From Symbiodinium natans (lineage: Eukaryota; Sar; Dinophyceae; Suessiales; Symbiodiniaceae), in NCBI GenBank assembly GCA_905221605.1, contig CAJNDS010000329.1:62001-126000 (forward strand): 64,000 nt of DNA. The letters run 5' to 3'. The position numbers and the translations under genes were made by a program. The notes under the pieces were generated by a model. The model worked only from the letters and a program-made list of their open reading frames with translations, was not told the DNA's origin and did no database searches. Shown piece by piece: positions 29,641-41,676 of this stretch (position 1 is its first letter; the number at the start of each line of letters is the position of its first letter).

Positions 29641-31540
29641 AGTACTGAAAAATCGACCCCCGTACAATTGCCGGGACATTTGTTGTGGGTTATCGGTACG
29701 AAGCTGAATGGCTTGGCAGGGGTCTGGTTTTACTTTTCTTGTGGTGGTGTAGGCGTGTGCATTTGCAGGGCTAAAGGAGGGGCCCTAAAGCATCGAAGGG
29801 GTTGGGACTCGTGATACAAAACAGGAAGCTCGGGCTGCCAAAACCGGGTCCCACGTTGGCTTTCATAGAGGGCAAAGTGCGGGAGGTCCAAAGCAAAGCC
29901 CAAGAGCCGCCTGACAAAGCATCCGTTTGCACGCCGGGACAGATCCTGCACAAGTGCGCCTTTACTGCTTTTTCCCGTAGTGCCATGCTATGCCCGGGAC
30001 GATTGCACGGCACTGGGGTAGTGCCAGGTGCCCCTAGGTAACACGCACTAGCGTGGCATCCTACACTACGTGAAGGCCACTTTGGACAGCAGGGGTGTCT
30101 GCACCTACACACCCTGTGCCCAAAACTGAAAGACGGAGAATCGGGGGAGTTTCGTAGCCCGTCCAAACTTTGGACGAGATGTTTCCAAAATTGTTCATGG
30201 GATACAGTTAATATCACCTTGGAAACCAGACGGGGGCAGAACGCCTGGATTTTCTGCTCTGGCTCGCCTACTCGTTGACTCAGTAACACGCGCGTGATCG
30301 TTGAGTTGCTGACCTGACGCTGGGGTCGTGTGTAGTCAGTCTTGTCCTGGCTGTGGAAGTCTGCTCTTTTCTGATAGTCTCAATTTCTGCTTTCTGGTCT
30401 GAGGCGCAGTGCCGAGACCCGTGCCGAAGTGCTCACCGAGGCGTGGGCAACTGCAAGGAACAAGTGCTCTCTTGACAGGGGGACTCTCCGCAGCGGCTTT
30501 TGCGAGACACTGTTTTTGCTGGAGAGCTCGGAAGACTTTGAATCTCCGATTCCGTGTCAGGCGATGTTGCTGGGCACTCGAGGCACGGACATTGCACCCT
30601 TTCATCTCTTTTGCAGACCGGGACTTTCCCGACGCACGAGTACAGAGTATTGATTAGCTCTCTGAGACCAGGCTGAGGATGAGTTGCGGGGTGCTGCGCT
30701 GCCGAAGTGAAGCTGAGGGTTCGGGAGATCAGATGCAAAAAGAGGACACTTCATCAACTGCAGGCGCAGCTGCGATGCATGCGTCACAAGTTTCACACTC
30801 CAGTCTTCACACGTTCCCGGTGACCATCTCTGAACTTGAAACTTTTCAGGGGATCCAGTGCCCACGACGACTTAAGGACCTAAGACAGATTCCACTTTGC
30901 AGGAACTGATCATAAGGCAAGTCGAGAATCAATCACAGGCAACTTTTACCGCCGGACATGCCCAAGACCGACATCGACAAAATTGCTTGGCTCAATACGC
31001 TTTGGAAAGGATTTGTTTCAACAAAACCGGAAACCTCCCGTGTCAGAGCCTGGCCACCATGTTGCCACGTGCAAAGAACTGAGCGACCCGCAGCGACTTG
31101 AAGGGTCGCGTAGGAAAGCCTGGACAAGGCCGTGCTCTCATCCAACCAAATGGAGCACGAAGTCCAAGTTTCATGTCAACCTGCACTTCAGTGCCATCCA
31201 CGGACAAGCGACCTACTATAGGTATCCAGCTGTTCTAGTGATGCGATTGACAGCTGCTCCTAGCAATCCTGGCGTCCGGATATGCTGTCCACTGATCATG
31301 TTTGTTCATGTATCTCGGGTTCTCGGCCCCGCATTCCCTTATCTCTTCGGTCTTGGCACGGCCTGCAAACCACGCGCAATCGACACCACTGTGCAAGTGG
31401 AAGCCTGAAGTGACCGAAAGTGACCGAACCACGCAGACAAAGGCAGATGTCCAATCACAAAGGCGCAATGCGAGATGCATAAGCTGCATAGAGAAGCTCA
31501 GCTGACTTTGCTGAAGGAGACCCCCCCCAGTTAAAATGTC
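29641..31540. other. Nearly 2 kb without a supportable gene
   Basis: Several exon-sized frames (for example PKPGPTLAFIEGKVREVQSK near 29830-29890; LTEAWATARNKCSLDRGTLR near 30430) have normal composition, but no start, splice chain or motif links them. No repeats of note. Confidence 0.3.
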
Positions 31541-31549
31541 TGACGAAGT

Positions 31550-31972
31550 TTGGCGCTTAAGTTCCTCAAGCCTGAACAAAGAAGAACAAAGAAACAAGTG
31601 ACCGGAAGAAGAGGGAGGCAGACTTGGAACGGTCTCCGCAGCAGACTGGAAAGAGGCAAACTCACCGACTTGGCTCACAGCTGCAGCGAGTTCCCGCTGG
31701 ACCGTGCTGTGCCATGGAGCCCACGGAGAGAGAAAGATGAGGCAGCCTCGTGTTTGACTCACGAGCAATTTCCTAATAAATTTGTTGATGAAGAGGAAAC
31801 ACCGCGGCCACGACCCGAGCTCGAGAAACCTAAACCCGATATTGATATTAATATAGTATTCAGTCATGTCCACCAAATACTAATGAGTCATGAGTTTCTA
31901 GAAGATTGCGTTATGCTATTCGGCAAGCATAAGGACCGAAACTTTATTGACAGTCCTGTTGGTAAGTCATAA
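31550..31972 (+). CDS. Unknown ORF with AT-rich 3' half
   Basis: An open frame of about 140 codons. The first 65 are basic and host-like. From about 31765 the sequence turns AT-rich and encodes QFPNKFVDEEETPRPRPELE, KPKPDIDINIVFSHVHQIL and LEDCVMLFGKHKDRNFIDSP before TAA. Codons there prefer A/T third positions, unlike neighbouring exons. It is followed within 6 nt by a second AT-rich ORF. I recognise no family. Confidence 0.4.
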   Translation: MALKFLKPEQRRTKKQVTGRRGRQTWNGLRSRLERGKLTDLAHSCSEFPLDRAVPWSPRREKDEAASCLTHEQFPNKFVDEEETPRPRPELEKPKPDIDINIVFSHVHQILMSHEFLEDCVMLFGKHKDRNFIDSPVGKS

Positions 31973-31977
31973 GTAGA

Positions 31978-32088
31978 ATGATGTTGAAAGCCTTAAGTGT
32001 TCTAGATCGTAACTACATGATGGTTCCTACCTTATCCCTCAACCTTACTCCCAGTATAGATGTTTATTATGCATTTTTCTACAGTTAG
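31978..32088 (+). CDS. Small AT-rich ORF (36 aa)
   Basis: ATG 31978 to TAG 32088: MMLKALSVLDRNYMMVPTLS then a hydrophobic/aromatic tail including SIDVYYAFFYS. It starts 5 nt after the stop of the previous ORF and has the same base composition. It could be one conserved reading frame broken by stops (pseudogene), or part of an inserted segment. Confidence 0.35.
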   Translation: MMLKALSVLDRNYMMVPTLSLNLTPSIDVYYAFFYS

Positions 32089-32473
32089 GGGTTTCGGGTT
32101 GGATTTGTGGGCTTTCTATCGGGTGGGGCATGCTATGGGTTTGGGCATGCTATTTGTCTATGGGGTTATGCATGGTCCCATAGCTTGGGTTTTCATCGTG
32201 TTTTTTTCTTGTGTTGGGTATTTTGGTGGGGTTGAGGTTGAGGCATGGTTGTTGAGTTGTTACGGGGGCCCCGGGCGTCCCAGCCTCTCAGAGTTGCTCT
32301 CCTTTGCTGAGGCTAGGCGTGAGCGCCGTGAGATGGGCGCTAGCACCAAAGGCATGGATCAAAGGCTAAATGGGGTGAAGCCGAGCCGTGTTTTGTTAGA
32401 GGCCCAAGTGCCTCGTGGCGTCCGCGCGGCAGTGGTTTCCCGCCCGCAGGAACTGCACAGGACATCTTTGTAA
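32060..32473 (+). CDS. Possible membrane protein ORF, G/T-rich
   Basis: An open frame of 137 codons. Residues about 11-65 are strongly hydrophobic (WAFYRVGHAMGLGMLFVYGV; GPIAWVFIVFFSCVGYFGGV), enough for two membrane spans. The rest is basic and soluble (SELLSFAEARRERREMGAST; LNGVKPSRVLLEAQVPRG). The coding strand is markedly G+T-rich, so part of the hydrophobicity may reflect composition. It overlaps the small ORF upstream in another frame. Function unknown. Confidence 0.35.
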   Translation: MFIMHFSTVRGFGLDLWAFYRVGHAMGLGMLFVYGVMHGPIAWVFIVFFSCVGYFGGVEVEAWLLSCYGGPGRPSLSELLSFAEARRERREMGASTKGMDQRLNGVKPSRVLLEAQVPRGVRAAVVSRPQELHRTSL

Positions 32474-32724
32474 GTCATGCCCATGTACTTTGGCGCTCTT
32501 GCTGAGTTCTTGTTCCCTCACACTTCATGGGTCGATCTTCTTCATTAAGAATGTCGTTTACGACTTCGAATCCATTTTCCAAATGCGTCCGTGCAGGCAC
32601 CGGAAGAGGCTGGATGGCTTTGGCAAGGATGCTCCGCGAGGGGATGTCAAGGCTGTATCGTGAGTTCACAGAAGACTCTAGAAGTCGATGCGGGTGGGTG
32701 CGGGTGTGTACAGCCGATGCATAC

Positions 32725-35700
32725 TGAGACCTTGGGAGCCTGCCGGGAGCTCTTGAAGGACGAGGACTGGTTCGCTCGAAAGACGGCCGTTGACACATTG
32801 AAGAAGGCCCCCACAGCAATCAAACGAGTATCTGGTCATCATGGTAGCAGCTGTTTCTTTTCCCAACTTCTCTTCAAAGCAATCGCACGCGTTGGCCTTG
32901 CAGCGCCCATGAGCGCGGTCATAAGTGCGATCTCGAAGTATAGTAAAGAGCTGGGTTCCGCACTACAGGTTCGCGAATTTGACAGCGTGCAGATGCCCAC
33001 AACAGAGATGCTGTGGTGGAGCTGGATATGAGCAACCCAAGCAACCCCCATAATATCGACGAGTTCAAAGGTTTTTTTCACAAGCTCGGCAGCCCAGCCC
33101 ACTGCGGCTCTTGTCTTGCCGAGACCCGTCGGGCTCCTGTCCACCTGGGAAAAGTGTATTCATTCTCAGCCCTTCAGCTCCAGTGCCGGTCCTCCGCCCA
33201 GACTGTTCCCATTTTGGAGGCTTGTGGGCAGGTTGAAACGTAGAATGTCGCTCGCTTGGGCTGACCCAACGGTCTTCAGGCCTTAGCTTTGCAACCATGA
33301 TGCGCGTTGACCACTGGAGTTCGCAGCTCCTTCGCGCGGTGGAGGATCATGTCATCCCCTCCTCAATATGTATGTATATATATATGTGTGTGTATATATC
33401 TATACATGTATATATATGTATATATTGTATACATATAGTGCCTTTTGTTTGATAGCTGGAGCGACCAACACGCAGTCATCGGTCCACTTGCTCTCCGGCT
33501 TCCATGTCCTGTTTCCTGTTTACCCATGCAATCGTTTTCTGCCCCTTCGTCGCTGCCCGATTCTCCGTGACCTGACCATGTGTTGGCAGGGCACAGTGCA
33601 CCCCCAAAGCGAATCTGCCAGTAGTTTCTAATCTCCATGAGGATGAACACTTTGATCCACACTTTCACTTTGGTGCGAGGCGAGGCTTCACCCCCACAAG
33701 ACAAGCATCCCGTTGTCCAGTTGCCTGACGCGAAGACTCTTCACTCTCTAGTTTTTGCCTCCATCATCCTCGTCGCACTCGCTCCCTGCAGTTCCTCACA
33801 TGAAGGAAATCAGGGATCTGCATCAAAAGTAAACGCTGGGAAGAGCCGAAGCCGGGCACCTGTGTAAAGCCGCGAAACATCCATGGAGAACACGCTTTCG
33901 GAGTCGCATAGAAATTGAACATGGAGGGGTTTGCGGTTTAGTGGTTGCAGTGGGGGGTGGGGGGCTCCCAACAGCCTGGCGATGCCAGTCGCAGAAAAAC
34001 AATTGTGGTTTTGCTTGAGGCTTTGTCGGCGTGCAGCGATGTTTTGGGCGAAATGGAATCCTGAAGCCTGTCACAGGGAAGTAGGTAAGGGGGGGGGGTC
34101 TTCGATAAGGATCTTTTTTAAACGGGGGGGGGGGGTCCCAGTGGTAAGCTGAGAGAGGGAAAGAGTCAGAGGGCGGCCTACTCCGGGGAAAGGTTAGGTG
34201 CGCTGAAAGAACGAGCGGCTCCTTCACATGCGCGTGTAGAGGGCAGACTGAGGAAGAGCAGGAGGGGGGCGGGAGGAAGGGGTGAACTGCTTTGTATGAA
34301 GGAGCATGCACTCTTTCTTTTGAATCGAGAGCGAGTGAGAGAGCGAGAGAGAGAGAGAGCAGAGCTTGAAAGAGTGTTTTAAAAACAGCATGGAACGCTG
34401 TCTCGCTTCCTTGAGAGAGGTGGCAGCGCCGGGAGAGGAGACGGAGCTGGCCCTACTCTACAAACACCTTGAGGCCTTCTTCGAATCGGGCTTCTAGGTC
34501 ACTCTAGGCCCTGTGGTGTTGTAGCCACGTTGCAGCAGCACAGGACGAGGACATATTTGTACGAGAGGCGGGCAGCATTGCTGGGATCGTTTTTGGAAGA
34601 GTTATTGTCAGAGGATCCCAAGCGCCAAGTATCGTGCACCAGGCTGCCGTGGACGCCATCGCAGAGGTGGCGCAGCCGGAGGCGGCTCTGGGAAGATCTC
34701 TGCAAGGAAGAACTTGGAAGAACCTGGAAGAACCTGCAGGATGCCGTGGCCGTGTCCAAAGTGTCCTTGCGTTTGGCTGACGAGGCCTTGCAAAATCTTG
34801 CAAAGCCCCGCCAACCTCATGCGACCTTGCACTGCATTGGGCTGATTTTAGGACTGCTTCGTGCGTGCGCGAGCCGTGGTGGCGCTTGGTCGCTTGGGAC
34901 GCAAGGGTGATGCCCGGACCCTGGCGCAGGAAGCTCGGTGAATGGGGCATCTCTTTGGGGGAGAGGCTTGAGCAGAAAGCAAGAACCAGCAACTTGTCTC
35001 TGTTTAGGCTTCTTGAGGACATGTTCGAGGATGGCTTTGTGCCTGTGAGGAAGCGCGCCAAATCCTCACCCACAGCCCATTTCGCAGCGCACTTTGCTCG
35101 GAATGTTCCATGTGAGGCACTGGAAGCGGTGGAGACGTTGGCGCCCGTGAGCGAAACCCTCCTCAATCGCCTGAGGCTAGAAGCTGCCAGAAAAGATGCA
35201 GACAGAGGGGCGCAAGACAGAGGTAGTGTAAAAACCACACATGGTCCAAAACAGAACTCGTTTTGGGTGCAACTTCTCGCCTCCCCCATGACATCGAACA
35301 TGTTGGGGACATGTGCGTACACTTCCCTCCGACCCAAAACATTGGCTGGGACTAGGGGGTTGGTTTTGGGTTCCTACACAGTATGCTATTGTTCTTATTT
35401 TCTCGGTTCCCAAGAAACCGTTCCAAGCTCTTATCGTTGACCGCTGTTCTTATGCTCCTGGAACCCAACAATCACTTAGCAATGGGACTGCAACCCAATC
35501 CATGTTTTTTATTAGCATATCCACGTCCCTTCGGAAGTTGATTGCAAATGGGTGGGGCTAGAGGACAAAGCCAATCCAAAGCCAAGCCATAACTATTCTT
35601 ACAGGGCGCGCGCGTTTGCATCAGCCCAACGACAGCCAACCCAACCAAGTCATTCTTTTGCCCAACAGTGAAGCGATGGAGTCTCCAGCCCTTGGCTTTC

Positions 35701-36320
35701 GGGCGGGTCGGGACCGTCCGGTTTCGGAGCGGTTCCGGAGCAGGTTTTGGGGGGGGGGCCCAACAAGTCATGAATTATGCAAACCGGCAAGTGGCGAAGC
35801 ACCCCACTATATAACAAAGCCAAGCATGCCAAGCCAAATATGGAACAGCAGGAGAAATTGGGCAGCATACAAGGGAACATCCGATAGCAGACCGAATTCA
35901 GACACGTGTCATGTACACTCGCGGACGCTTTCGAACACAAAATGACTGGAACTCCAACCAACAAAAACGGGAGAGCCCTTCTACTACGCACACGGGAGAA
36001 AACGCACTCAGCACAACTGGGAGGGAGGGGCAGAACAAAAAGCAAGTTGCAGCAGAGAGGAGACAACGCGAATGCAAACAGCATAAGACAAGGCTGGGCC
36101 AGCATTTAAAGGAACATCGCTGAGCGTGCGCGCGCGAGCGCTTTCCTTGTGTGGTCACCGCATTGAAAACGCACAAACGTATAACAAAAACATCATAAAC
36201 ATGGCCATGCCCGAATCGACTGCGCTGCTGAGCTGCAGGGTGGTGGCACGTGAGGATGCCGACCGCGGCGTTCGCGAGGCTGCAAAGGAGGTGCTGTCCA
36301 GGCGATTGCCATTGGGCCAT
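32725..36320 (+). CDS. HEAT-repeat protein, dispersed exons
   Basis: Short exon-like pieces carry the helix-turn-helix pattern of HEAT repeats with the D-x-x-V/A-R-x-x-A motif: CRELLKDEDWFARKTAVDTL (about 32738-32800), ARVGLAAPMSAVISAISKYS (about 32887-32945), MERCLASLREVAAPGEETEL (34390-34450), IVHQAAVDAIAEVAQPEAAL (34630-34690), CEALEAVETLAPVSETLLNR (about 35115-35170) and EDADRGVREAAKEVLSR (36250-36300). HEAT solenoids act as protein-binding scaffolds (family knowledge); the partner is unknown. The pieces may be one gene of about 3.6 kb or two. Exon borders are not resolved. Confidence 0.5.
33366..33440. repeat. TATATG microsatellite
   Basis: TATATATATGTGTGTGTATATA and similar words, inside an intron of the HEAT-repeat gene. 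Nothing coding. Confidence 0.85.
35440..36230. other. Stretch without exon-like sequence
   Basis: Lies between the last two HEAT pieces. GGGGGGGG near 35750 and mixed-composition ORFs only; probably intron. Confidence 0.3.
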
Positions 36321-36699
36321 GCAGACTTGGACTTGGGAACGTGCTGGGATTTGTCTCAGACGTGTTCTTCCGCACTCCGCTCCAGGCTTGGCTAGACGGC
36401 TAGACCGGACCATTGACCTGAATGTGAGAGCTCCGAGCAATGCGCTGTGCCTCTCTGAAGCCTTGCTGTTGCATGAACTTTTCTTGCAATGTCTTGGATT
36501 CCTGGTTTCGGGCTCGAGGGAGAGTGACACCCTGTCTTGTTGAAGTAGGCACGTCTGACAGTGAAATCAATACTTAGCACAGTATAGGGGGTGTACCCAA
36601 GTCCGGGTGCTAGCGATCGGCGGCTTGCCCAGCCATGGCTGGCCCAGCCCTGAGCTGCTTTTCCAGTGGGGATGTACGCTTGTCTGGCTCTTGACGTTG

Positions 36700-37321
36700 A
36701 CAGGTCGTTTCAGCTCGGATGCCGGACCTGGGAGCTTGGAATCCGGCATCCCAAGCGGAGGCCCAAGCGGAGGCCCAAGCGGAGGCCCGAGCATTGCCCC
36801 ACCAAATCCGCCCCCGCCCAACCCGCCCAACCCGCCCAACCCGCCCAACCCGCCAACCCCAAGTTCAGGCCCCACAGGCTTGAATCCTCGCAGCCCGGGT
36901 GGTTCGGGACCGGGCGGCCCGGTGCCGCCTTGGGCGCACTACGGCTATGGCTATGGCGGTGGCTGTGGTTATGGCTATGGCGGATATGGGAGTTACGGCT
37001 ACGGCTTGGGCAAGGGCGACGAGGCTCCAATGCTCCGCACCTCTCGTCTGGCTTATTCTCTCTGCATCTCCGACGTGCAGGCGAAGGGTCGGGGCCGTGG
37101 ATTCCGCGGCAAGGCTCCTTTCGCATGCTGCGAGGAACTTGTTCAAGATCCTCTTAAGGTATTCGAGCCTTTTTTTCTTTTGCCATGCTCAGGGAAAGAC
37201 AAAGGAAGCCTACCGGAAAGACAGCAAAGATGCCAATAAAGACGCCACCAAAGACGCCAAGGAGTTGAAGGACAAGGTGGAGAAGTCCGAAAAGGAGAAG
37301 GCACACCCTAAGAGCACATGA
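36700..37321 (+). CDS. Gly/Pro/Tyr-rich protein with Lys-rich C-terminal exon
   Basis: An open frame from a CAG acceptor near 36700 encodes three copies of PSGG (GGAGGCCCAAGC repeats), then (NPP)n (PPPPNPPNPPNPPNPP), GGSGPGGPVPPWAHYGYGYG and GYGGYGSYGYGLGKGDE. After an intron comes AKGRGRGFRGK (about 37080-37110), RG-rich. The last exon, after CAG at 37190, reads GKTKEAYRKDSKDANKDATK and ELKDKVEKSEKEKAHPKST to TGA 37319-37321. GY-rich plus RG-rich plus Lys-rich parts are usual in RNA-binding condensate proteins; no RRM is seen. Start not identified. Confidence 0.55.
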
Positions 37322-37329
37322 GATGCACA

Positions 37330-38780
37330 CACATGCGAGCTGATGAGAAGACACGGCGGGTAGATTTTATAATCGTTCAGGAGGAGGAGGCAGCACCGCG
37401 TGCCAAGGATGAGGTCTTTGAGGCCAGTTGAATCATTCATCGAACCGCCTTTTTTGTGGCTCAGCAGTGTTTTAAGGTGCTGCATTGTGCATTTCTCACT
37501 GCTCTCGTTTTCTGAACAGGAGATCCGCGCTGTGCTGAGTGTGAACGCACGGGGGCCCAGATGCCACATGATGCCACAACAAGCCCCTGGCTCCCAACAC
37601 GGCCACTTTTGCAGAGTTTGTCCGTCTCAGCCTTGAAGCCCGCAAGCCAATCTTGTGCGCTAATTGCGCGACATTGCAGAGATCTGCGGAACATGCCGGA
37701 ACCAAGTCACAGAACCAAAGCACGACTGTCAAATGGCAGCGCATGCGCACCTTGAGGGCACTTCAATCACATCCCCCAGCCATTGCGGGCAATTCGAGTC
37801 TTGCTCCTCTTGCTCCTTGCTGACCCGCACCTTGCACCTCATTGGCCGGCCAGTGAACGCACCAGTCGCAGAGCTTCGTTCACTCTCACCCACCTGCCAA
37901 GAGCTGTCCCCCGAAGCTTGTCGCAGTGGCCCGTAACCTGGCTTCAGAGAAGCTGCGCAAAACTCGACATGCACTCACCACAACAGTAGCTGACATGTGC
38001 GCATCGTCAGTGCAACACACAACTGTCACTACTGCACGTGTCCAAGCTGTCGGTCTCATTCTGCGACAAGCCGATGCAGAACAAGTTCGTTTTAAGGGAA
38101 AGGGCCAGGCACTAGAGAACTGCAGCTGTTGTATAGCTTTTGCTTAATGGCGTTCTGCAGAGAGAGATGAGCTGGATTCGAAGTATTTGTCTCCATTGCT
38201 TTGCGGTAGCTGAGGCAGCGTCCCGGGCTCGGCAGCTGAAAAGGGTAGATTCCTCTACAATTCTTGAAATTCATGAGTCATGGCGACCGCGTACAGGTTG
38301 CAACACCAGTTCTTTGATGCACGCGTCAGGCAGTGCCTCGGCTGGGCTGTAGATTTTGCACAATTTTACCGTTTCGGAAGCCTGCGTTTCGGGTTTTGGA
38401 GGCGGGGTTGCGCTTTACGTACATGGGGTTCGGGAGTGGCATTATCGAGGGCCAACCTGGGAAATGAAGCGGAAATGAAGTGGATGTGTTGCAGTGAGAA
38501 CGCTCGCCGTTGTGCGCTCGGGCTTCGAGGCATCTCCACGCATTGCACGGCTCGGGCGGAAGGACAGCGAGAGAGTCAGGGAGACAAATGTGAGACCAAC
38601 ATATCACACATCATCGTAGAATGTAAAAAAGCAGTGAGAGGTCTGAGAAGACTTTTGCAGGCCCCGGCTCAAAGCCGCGCTGCAGATGGTCCACCAGTAC
38701 ACTATGAACAAATCGCGCCAGGAGAAATATGACGACATCAAGCCTCACCAGCCGAGCTTCTTATAGTTCATTTTTCGCTC
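37330..38780. other. No supportable gene
   Basis: Several open frames of 60-150 codons (for example 38280-38732 plus; 37496-37750 minus), none with a motif, start context or splice chain. No repeats. Confidence 0.3.
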
Positions 38781-38787
38781 ATGGAAC

Positions 38788-39256
38788 TCAGAGGATGTGA
38801 AAAACTGGCCTGCCTATTTGGTGACGCTCCTCAAGAAGTTCGATGCGGATGCAGGGTCGCAGGCGCATGTGACCGCAGACCTTATCGTTGCACTTCCTGC
38901 ATCTGGGTATGCCTCGCTCTAGGACAGGGAACGGCTGGAGGACGGATGGTTTGATGTTGGGAGTGCAGGGCCTGGGCATGCCATGCATGTCTTTCGGACA
39001 CTGATGATGTGCTTTGGAGGAGAAGAAGGGCCATGGCACGTCCACGGCCTCCACCACTCCCGAGAAGTTGCCGCCGCCGATGCCACAGAGGGCTAGAGAT
39101 GCACGGAGATGCCTTAAAGCAGGACTTGCATAAGCAACCATATGCCATAGGCAACAGTTGCACGCCATCATTCCTTAAGGTCCAGTCGAGAGGAATCGAG
39201 GGTAGAGGCAGCATGGTTGGGCGAGCGTGCCGGATGACAATCAGACAAACACACAT
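38788..39256 (-). CDS. Cys-containing exon-like ORF, unknown
   Basis: The minus frame 39171-38788 includes IPRCRKCNDKVCGHMRLRPC and IRIELLEERHQIGRPVFHI. C-x2-C-x4-C-x-H spacing could bind zinc, but it matches no family I know. No partner exon found. Confidence 0.3.
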
Positions 39257-39319
39257 TGCATTGATTTGGAGGATTTGGCCGACTTTGCTTTTCTGGAAAG
39301 CTGAGACCTTAGACTGATG

Positions 39320-40310
39320 CTTGTGCTTGCGTACTGTGGGCTCTCTTGATCTGTTTGAAGCGCAACCGGCTAATTACCCGCGGGGCCAGCATCCAGGGCA
39401 TCTATCCTTCGGCTTAAATAAGGGAAGCCATTGAACGTCGGTTTGGCACAGCAGAAGCTTAAAGCTCCGTGAGCGGATGCAGTGGAAGGACATGAGTTTT
39501 CGATGAGCTTTCGATGTGTGAAGCTGTTACAAGTGCTGTAGCTCACAGGGTGCCAGCTTCTGCTGGGCCACTGTTGTGTGTTGCGTGTCGCACAGGCATG
39601 TGTTGTGCCAGATTGTGCTTGCATATGCTATGCCTCCTCAATGCGAGGGACAAGGGAAGGAGTGACTGGGATGGTTAGAGCGACCAATTTAGGCCTTCCA
39701 GTCCTCACTGAATCCCGCGGAGTATTCATCTCGCGGAAATCTCACAAGCATTTTTGAAGTGCCCGCCCTCCCAGAATGTCGCAGAGGATTCCTGAAATAC
39801 CCGCTCAGAAAAATCTCGCAGAATCTCTCAGAGTACCCCTGGACTGGACTGCACACGACAAAATCGTGCAGAGAATCTTGCAGAGTATTTCTCCAGTGCC
39901 TGCAACAACACTTGAGTAAATGGCAGGAACCCGTTACCCGTAAAACAACCGTCAAATGCCCACAGAAAACTATTGAAGTAATTAGGGTCTTTTGGGTTTT
40001 GGCAAGGAACCGCTTTTGAGTTGCAAAAACTTGGCTTGCTGATTTGGCGACGGGAACCGTGCTCCGACAAATTTCTTTGAGCATCCCGATTGGCACTCCA
40101 GAGTTACGCTGCGCGATGCGCTGCTTGGGCGCTCTTGAGATTCTCCGAGCGACATTCAGTGGGCACTCCAAAAGAATTCAAAGTGACTGCAATCCCCGAG
40201 TGATCCACACTTCGGCAGCCTCGGCACAAATGAACCCCCCCCCCCCCCCCTTATGCGGCATTTGGGTATTCCCATTTGTTGGGGAGGCTTGGGGCGGTTG
40301 CTGCTTCGCC
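39320..40310. other. No gene; irregular CGCAGA-type repetition at 39710-39900
   Basis: Words such as TCTCGCAGAATC, TCGCAGAGGATTCC and GTGCAGAGAATC recur irregularly between 39730 and 39895, looking like a decayed short repeat. A C14 run is at about 40236-40250. No protein-like frame. Confidence 0.35.
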
Positions 40311-40313
40311 AAA

Positions 40314-41021
40314 TTAATTGTCTTTGGATATGGGACTCGACGCTCCGGGATACCCTACGGATGCAGGAATAGGAGGTCCGACCCAGGCGAGGCACGCATA
40401 AGGTGGGGGAACTGAAGAAGGAAGGCTATGCAAACTTCTGAGGAGCAAGAATAACATAATATATTGCAAGGGCGGATGGCAAACACAACGCCACTTCACG
40501 TGGAGCTTGGCCATACGTGCAGTGAGTGCAAACTGAGCTGCAAGCGACTGTAGCATGCCCTGTGATAGCTGGGCCGCATACATGATCCCGAAGAAAATGG
40601 CTTCGGCTGAGGTGACTCGGATGAAGACGAAGGGGACGAGGAACCTCGGGAACAGAGGCAAGTGCGGGGGGGACGAGAAGAGACCGGAAAGGATCGGTCG
40701 GCGCGTCAGGTGGGACTTGCAGGCGCCCAGGGTCACCGTCGGGGCCACAGGGCCACAACTGCAGCATTTGTGCTGCACAGCGCAAGATGCTTTGCATTGC
40801 TCTTCAGACTTCAGGCACCTCCTCCCAAGCAGCCCTGGGCCTAGACTGCCTAGACCAATCCCTCCACAGATAAGTTGTGTGCTAGACATCCGTTGCTGAC
40901 ATATGTGCGTGTGCAAAAACCTGTGAGGCCTCACCGCGAGCCGCAGGACGGAACACAGACGAAGGGTACAGAGGTCAATTTTCATGTAGCCGTAGGTCGC
41001 ATGCAGCAAGTGTTTTGACAC
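40314..41021 (-). CDS. Possible membrane protein ORF
   Basis: A 235-codon open minus frame. Its middle has a Cys-rich piece (CKASCAVQHKCCSCGPVAP) and then hydrophobic segments FPRFLVPFVFIRVTSAEAIF and GIMYAAQLSQGMLQSLAAQF, with a third near PLQYIMLFLLLRSL. It could be a genuine multi-span exon or a chance opening; the N-terminal part lacks a good start. No family recognised. Confidence 0.3.
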   Translation of the reverse strand: MSKHLLHATYGYMKIDLCTLRLCSVLRLAVRPHRFLHTHICQQRMSSTQLICGGIGLGSLGPGLLGRRCLKSEEQCKASCAVQHKCCSCGPVAPTVTLGACKSHLTRRPILSGLFSSPPHLPLFPRFLVPFVFIRVTSAEAIFFGIMYAAQLSQGMLQSLAAQFALTARMAKLHVKWRCVCHPPLQYIMLFLLLRSLHSLPSSVPPPYACLAWVGPPIPASVGYPGASSPISKDN

Positions 41022-41028
41022 ACACTCT

Positions 41029-41457
41029 GTGCCGAGCGACTTACTATTACGTGCTCCGCATCACCTGGCTGCTTGGCCCGATGACGCCGTCATCTGGACT
41101 CGGCGGTCGTTAGTTTATGAGGACTCAAGCACACGAGATGCACAGAGGCAGCTGGGAAACTGCTGCGACGATCATCCATTGTGGCTGCGGCAAAGGGTCA
41201 GAACGTGCCCAAAACAGGCAGGCCCTGACAGGCCACAGACATGTTGGAAGACGAAACGGGAGAAGCTATTTTGCCGGATGCCGCCCAACTGCGCACTGAC
41301 AAAGCTGTTTGACGAGAGAGGATCCCTCGAGGACCCACTCAAGGCGAAACTTAAAGCAATGCCATCTGAACAGGAGTTGGCCGAAGCCAGAAGATGCGAC
41401 GGGTTAATGTACGGCTACATGCGCCTCCGACCACACACACCCAGGAATCAGACATGA
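41029..41457 (+). CDS. Exon-like ORF, unknown
   Basis: Plus frame ending at 41457. Its last third (CALTKLFDERGSLEDPLKAK; MPSEQELAEARRCDGLMYGY) has normal protein composition. It may belong to the (LQSG)n gene downstream. Confidence 0.3.
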   Translation: MPSDLLLRAPHHLAAWPDDAVIWTRRSLVYEDSSTRDAQRQLGNCCDDHPLWLRQRVRTCPKQAGPDRPQTCWKTKREKLFCRMPPNCALTKLFDERGSLEDPLKAKLKAMPSEQELAEARRCDGLMYGYMRLRPHTPRNQT

Positions 41458-41676
41458 GAAGGGCGTAATACCACCCGTGCGATTGTGGAAATATCGTATA
41501 TGACAGTGTAGAACGCGGGGCTGAAGCTGTAATGGCAATCGGGTCTCAACTCTTGGTTTGCCGATTCGCTTGCATCTGCTTTGCCAGATGTCTGCCGAAC
41601 GTGACATCCGTGAGGCACCAGGCTGGGAGAGTGGTGCTCAAGACACACACGCTTTTGTGCCATCGACAAGCGAGGC

